A stretch of 26,607 nucleotides of DNA from Clostridiaceae bacterium (lineage in GTDB: Bacteria; Bacillota; Clostridia; Oscillospirales; Butyricicoccaceae), in NCBI GenBank assembly GCA_018383195.1, contig JAGZOP010000029.1, positions 1-26,607 of the forward strand, in the 5' to 3' direction. A program made the translations under genes and the position numbers. Below, one piece after another: positions 23,565 through 26,607 of the stretch (position 1 is the first letter of the stretch; every line of letters starts with the position of its first letter). The notes beneath the pieces were generated by a model, which had not been told where the DNA came from, did no database searches, and saw only the letters and a list, made by a program, of their open reading frames with translations.

Positions 23565-23675
23565 TTCGGTACCAATGTCAGTGAGAATCCCCTTGCATTC
23601 CTTATATGGCATCGTATATCGCTGATTCAAATAGCGCGTTGCCGCACCCATTTCGCCATCAGGTCCACCAAGCTG
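23555..23675 (-). pseudogene. cotJC: cotJC (spore-coat manganese catalase family), upstream fragment, split by the 18-kb element
   Basis: Leftward from 23675 the frame reads QLGGPDGEMGAATRYLNQRY, then TMPYKECKGILTDIGTEELA to 23556, and then runs into element sequence (PRSCL, stop). It matches CotJC residues of roughly 27-67, including the first metal-ligand region (DGEMGAATRYLNQR) and the glutamates of EELAH. Its continuation lies at 5249-5479 in the same frame and strand. Above 23675 homology ends abruptly, and an in-frame TAG lies further upstream, so the first ~27 codons and the ribosome binding site are absent. The fragment is too short and start-less to be a gene by itself. Confidence 0.85.
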
Positions 23676-23676
23676 C

Positions 23677-23726
23677 AAAAAGAGATAGCCCCTGCTTTCG
23701 ATTGAAAACAGAGACTATCTCTTTTT
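23677..23726. terminator. Terminator shared by the darTG operon and the recombinase gene
   Basis: AAAAAGAGATAG (23677-23688) pairs with CTATCTCTTTTT (23715-23726), a 12-bp stem with a 26-nt loop. A- and T-runs make it usable in both directions. It abuts the broken end of the cotJC fragment. Confidence 0.7.
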
Positions 23727-23746
23727 TTGCATTACAAAATAGATTA

Positions 23747-24766
23747 TTACGCTACCAGATTATAACCTATGAGACTTTTTTTTATCACACCCATGACATA
23801 TAGTTTTTCAATGCCCTTTAAAATCTCATCCTCTGTAAAACGTTTAGACTTCTCCGCTGACCATTCTTTAAAACCATGGATAATATCTTCTGATGTCATA
23901 TCACCCAAATGCTCAATTAAAAAGCAAATAGTCGATAAACACTCTAATTCATGATCACTATTTATTGAGTTTACAAATATACATGCTTTTTGTATCGAAG
24001 GCATTAGTTCTTCTATTGTATTATTTACCGAATCGCTGACTATTTTATTATATAAAATAGCTTTTGCTTCTTCAGTAGATTTCGTATTGTGATATTGTTG
24101 AAACTCGCGAATACGTTTACTAACGATATCAATTGAATGATCATATGGTCCATATTTATGTGGAACAAAATTAAAGTATTTTTTTTGCGAAAATAGGTCA
24201 ACAAAATATGCTGTTTTTTGCAGTCTAAACTTACTAAACCGTCCTAAGTAGTGTTTTATTTCCATTAACACTAATGCAGATGCACTCAATTTAGGTTCCT
24301 TGGTTGGTACTGACGAATAACTTTTTGATGGTTCATAGATATAAATATCAACGTCACGAGCTACATGCTGCAATTTATCTAAAATTATCTTCTTAACTTC
24401 TGCCCATATAAGACCACCATTACCACTTCCTAATGGCGGAATAGCGATACTTTTTATATCAAGATATTCTATTAAATGAATTAATTCCACTAATCCACTC
24501 TCAATATACTCCGTTTTAGATTTTTCTCTCCATTTATTTTTTGTAGGAAAGTTGATAATAATCTTCCCATGTTCTCTATAATAATGCAATTTGCCAGGAA
24601 CTAAGTCTCCATTTCTACAAGCCTTAATATAATCAATATTGTTTGCAGGAAATTGAAGTTTAAATTGATATGCAATTCCCTTTCCCATATACCCTTCACA
24701 GTTAACAGTATTCACCAAAGCCTCCGCCTCAGACTGCAACAAATCACCTGTCGTATAGAAAAACAT
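23747..24766 (-). CDS. darG: DarG-type antitoxin: macrodomain DNA ADP-ribosylglycohydrolase
   Basis: The ATG at 24766 is chosen because AGGGAGG lies 8 nt before it. The 339-residue protein begins with a macrodomain (about 1-150): TTGDLLQSEAEALVNTVNCEGYMGKGIAYQFK and IAIPPLGSGNGGLIWAEV are its ADP-ribose-binding loops. The C-terminal ~170 residues (KFRLQKTAYFVDLF, HKYGPYDHSID onward) match the layout of the DarG toxin-neutralising domain. In DarTG the macrodomain removes ADP-ribose from thymidine in DNA and the C-terminal part binds DarT. It lies directly downstream of the toxin gene and is visibly A+T-rich compared with flanking genes, a sign of separate acquisition. Confidence 0.88.
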   Translation of the reverse strand: MFFYTTGDLLQSEAEALVNTVNCEGYMGKGIAYQFKLQFPANNIDYIKACRNGDLVPGKLHYYREHGKIIINFPTKNKWREKSKTEYIESGLVELIHLIEYLDIKSIAIPPLGSGNGGLIWAEVKKIILDKLQHVARDVDIYIYEPSKSYSSVPTKEPKLSASALVLMEIKHYLGRFSKFRLQKTAYFVDLFSQKKYFNFVPHKYGPYDHSIDIVSKRIREFQQYHNTKSTEEAKAILYNKIVSDSVNNTIEELMPSIQKACIFVNSINSDHELECLSTICFLIEHLGDMTSEDIIHGFKEWSAEKSKRFTEDEILKGIEKLYVMGVIKKSLIGYNLVA

Positions 24767-24799
24767 GTATTTCACCTCCCTACAAAACTTCTCAAGTAC

Positions 24800-25393
24800 T
24801 TATGGAAACATATATGGGCTTACTTGAATATCAACTACATCGGCATTCGACATTCGCATAATATCTTTTTTTGTATTATCATTTTTCACAAATATTGAAT
24901 GAAATCCTCTTGCCGGAATAGTATATGGTATTACACATTCTGCCATGCATGCATTTTTTATCTCCGGATTATGATAATCTCTCCCCGTTTCGCCGTCCAA
25001 TATATCCCATCTAACAAGTTTAATTCCATCTTCATAAGGATATATATCTGGACTATCCTTGTCTAACGGATGCGATGGTATAATAAAAAATTTATAATTC
25101 TTATAAAGCTCTCTTTTTATTGTAATGATAGCCATATTTTCAGCACCATATTTTTTACACACGGCACCATCAAACGGATTTCTCGCATAAAAATGAAATG
25201 GCACATACCCTGATAATGCCTTTTTATAACCTTCACGCTTACTTAATATTTCATGATCAGCAATGTCCTTAAAACCGTGAACTCCATCTTCTTGCAATTT
25301 TTTACGTGGTGTCAGTCCATACAACAATATTGAGGGTATATTATCAATATGCGTAATATGATATAATAATTTTCCTTTACTTGGTGGTATCAT
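24800..25393 (-). CDS. darT: DarT-type DNA ADP-ribosyltransferase toxin (DUF4433)
   Basis: The ATG at 25393 is chosen over GTG at 25408 because GGGGGG lies 7 nt before it. The 197-residue protein starts KLLYHITHIDNIPSILLYGL, the NAD-binding H12 region of DarT. It has VPFHFYARNPF (arginine R71) and AECVIPYTIP with catalytic glutamate E152. DarT modifies thymidines in single-stranded DNA, blocking replication, and DarTG systems act in anti-phage abortive defence. The antitoxin gene follows after 33 bp. Unusually low G+C and a phage-type lysis gene next door suggest that the pair is prophage or defence-island cargo. Confidence 0.88.
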   Translation of the reverse strand: MIPPSKGKLLYHITHIDNIPSILLYGLTPRKKLQEDGVHGFKDIADHEILSKREGYKKALSGYVPFHFYARNPFDGAVCKKYGAENMAIITIKRELYKNYKFFIIPSHPLDKDSPDIYPYEDGIKLVRWDILDGETGRDYHNPEIKNACMAECVIPYTIPARGFHSIFVKNDNTKKDIMRMSNADVVDIQVSPYMFP

Positions 25394-25429
25394 AACACTA
25401 CCCCCCACATTATATTAAGAACTAAATAT

Positions 25430-25458
25430 ATCATAAAACACTGTTTCCTAATAGTCAA
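25430..25458 (-). promoter_or_regulatory. Promoter of the darTG operon
   Basis: Leftward TTGACT (25458-25453), 17-bp spacer, TATGAT (25435-25430), 36 bp before the darT start codon. Confidence 0.75.
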
Positions 25459-25805
25459 TTACTTTATAACATACAAATTTCCAACCACATAAAAATCCCC
25501 CGTTCTCTACATAATAAAAAAGAGGGTTTTTCATTTCAACATTGAAAAATACAATTAGCTTCAATGTCCAAATTGGATATCCTTACTTAACTTATACAGT
25601 CCTGCCCTATCGTTGATCCCTAGCCCGCGCAGCATGTTATGCTCGAAATCCAGCAGTTTGTTCTCGTCGCCCCTCAGCAAAAATTTACTATTTTGGCTGT
25701 CGTTTTTTCAAGTTGTTGGGGTCACCTCTGGGGGGGCACCTAAATATACTTTCAGCATAGGTGCTCCCCTGTTTTAGACAGTGTGCATTTTATTTTAAAA
25801 AAACA
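25459..25805. other. Gene-poor stretch with a coding remnant and a hairpin
   Basis: No intact gene is supported. The - strand frame 25707-25561 (next entry) looks like a remnant. A 12-bp hairpin joins 25731-25742 and 25758-25769 (arm GGGGGGCACCTA, one G-U pair), followed by TGTTTT on the + side. A weaker A/T-flanked hairpin at about 25490-25530 may be a terminator. Confidence 0.5.
25561..25707 (-). pseudogene. Possible C-terminal remnant of an unidentified protein
   Basis: An open frame of 48 codons without a usable start ends in TGA at 25561. Its product includes LLRGDENKLLDFEHNMLRGL and ends SKDIQFGH. Codon choice and composition are protein-like, unlike the A+T-rich surroundings. I do not recognise the family. 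It may be left from a phage gene lost next to the lysis region. Confidence 0.35.
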
Positions 25806-25836
25806 CCCCTACCCTCCGGATCAGAGAGGATAGGGG
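25806..25836 (-). terminator. Terminator after the amidase gene
   Basis: CCCCTACCCTC (25806-25816) pairs with GAGGATAGGGG (25826-25836), 10 of 11 matched; leftward it is followed by TGTTTTTTT. Confidence 0.75.
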
Positions 25837-25958
25837 CTTTTGAGGATGTCGATAGGTAAGTAACCTAACGATGAAATTATTATACTCTACAATCCTTATT
25901 TTGACCGTCGAACGCTGTCGAATACGGTCAATTTATTTTCGTGTCCAAATGGAACCTC
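25837..25958. other. Short spacer after the amidase gene with an inverted repeat
   Basis: TTGACCGT/ACGGTCAA arms, 15 bp apart (centre about 25917), and a small TAGGT/ACCTA dyad near 25853-25867. On the - strand a TATAAT occurs at 25884-25879 without a -35. No gene. Confidence 0.4.
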
Positions 25959-26607
25959 TCACTTCACAACCTGATCCAGCAGCGCGAACACTTCCCCGCG
26001 CGTGATCTTATCGTCAAACCGTTCCTCGTGAATCACGATGCCCTTCTTCCGCAGGCTGTCATAGAACTTCTGCGCCCAGTGTGCTTCCTCGTGCTTCTGG
26101 ATGCCGAGCGCTGCTAGAATCCCGTGTGCATACGCTCTGCCGAACGTCTCCTGCTCCGTCTTGGTGTCGAACGCCGTCCGATCTGTCGCATTGTCGATAA
26201 AGCCGATTTCACAAATCACCGCCGGGCACGCCGTCTGACGAATAAACCCATAATAATCCTTTCCCGAACCGTTCAGCCGGGTCTTGCAGCCGCGCGAGTT
26301 CTGCCCGAGCGCCTTTACCTCAGCTTCAATGCACTCCGCAAGCGTCTTGCCCAGACCGCCCACCTTGGAGTAATACGCCTCGAAGCCGTCTCCGCCGCCT
26401 GCATTCACATGAATATCCACCGCGACCTCCGGGTCAAAGGCATTGCATTCGCGGATTTCCTCGGTCAGCGGATCGTCCTCATCTTTCACGCGGCTCATGC
26501 CGACCTTGATACCGTGCTTTTCCAGTTCTGCCTTGCACGCCAGCGCCATGGTCAGCGTGATGTCTTTTTCTTTCAGACCGCCGCCGGACGCGCCCGGGTC
26601 TTTGCCG
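25959..26607 (-). CDS. N-acetylmuramoyl-L-alanine amidase (Amidase_3), phage-endolysin type (partial, N-terminus outside window)
   Basis: The open frame enters from the right edge as GKDPGASGGGLKEKDITLT and continues to a TGA at 25959, giving at least 215 residues; an internal ATG at 26549 is not the true start. The Amidase_3 zinc enzyme motifs present are the post-HxG stretch, SRVKDEDDPLTEEI (ligand glutamate region), VDIHVNAGGGDGFEAYYS (ligand histidine) and ICEIGFIDNATD (catalytic glutamate). It cleaves the amide bond between muramic acid and the peptide stem. The C-terminal ~40 residues (WAQKFYDSLRKKGI ... ITRGEVFALLDQVV) resemble a single S-layer-homology-like unit common on Clostridia prophage endolysins. 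With darTG next to it, it marks the end of a probable prophage extending to the right. Confidence 0.9.
   Translation of the reverse strand, partial: GKDPGASGGGLKEKDITLTMALACKAELEKHGIKVGMSRVKDEDDPLTEEIRECNAFDPEVAVDIHVNAGGGDGFEAYYSKVGGLGKTLAECIEAEVKALGQNSRGCKTRLNGSGKDYYGFIRQTACPAVICEIGFIDNATDRTAFDTKTEQETFGRAYAHGILAALGIQKHEEAHWAQKFYDSLRKKGIVIHEERFDDKITRGEVFALLDQVVK

Noticed and set aside
25725..25836. CRISPR-like repeats or attachment site near the two hairpins
   Set aside because: The two hairpins are unrelated to each other and there is no regular repeat-spacer pattern; the right one is a plain terminator.

Overview
The window looks like chromosomal DNA of a low-to-middle G+C Bacillota of the class Clostridia. 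The reasons are strong AGGAGG-type ribosome binding sites, TTGACA/TATAAT-type promoters, a lipoprotein solute-binding protein, an S-layer-homology surface protein, and remnants of the spore-coat manganese-catalase gene cotJC. No rRNA, tRNA, CRISPR array or insertion sequence was found.

Layout. (1) 1-3465 (-): most of a large secreted surface protein (signal peptide, GLUG-type repeats, beta-helix modules, S-layer homology domain), running off the left edge. (2) 3799-5152 (+): promoter, fluoride riboswitch and a cation/proton antiporter gene, a fluoride-resistance unit. (3) 5249-5479 (-): the middle-to-late part of cotJC. (4) 5470-23564: an 18.1-kb segment bounded by a 10-bp repeat and carrying a large serine recombinase gene whose stop codon lies 11 bp from the right repeat. 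(5) 23555-23675 (-): the preceding part of cotJC. (6) 23747-25393 (-): an A+T-rich darTG toxin-antitoxin pair. (7) 25959-26607 (-): a zinc amidase of phage-endolysin type, running off the right edge.

Cargo of the 18-kb segment, left to right: a 2-aminoethylphosphonate uptake and degradation operon (ATPase, fused permease, binding protein, phnW, phnX); a DUF2284-GNAT fusion; an operon of a DUF134-NifX fusion, two ferredoxin-containing MinD-type ATPases and a NifX-like protein; a ccdA-tlpA thiol-redox pair; an FtsX-type ABC exporter with its own two-component system; a small unknown gene; the serine recombinase.

The central observation is that the two cotJC pieces are collinear and share the 10-bp sequence at the segment ends. 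Joining them there restores one reading frame across the conserved metal-binding EELAH motif. Joining the element ends instead creates a near-symmetrical site of the kind serine integrases use as attP. The segment is therefore best read as a serine-integrase element inserted in a spore-coat gene, structurally like the sporulation-excised elements in sigK (skin) and spsM (SPbeta). An important caution is that cotJC is also broken at its outer ends: about 27 N-terminal and 55 C-terminal residues are not in place. Excision would give only about 113 codons unless the missing ends lie beyond other insertions, so the gene may simply be dead.
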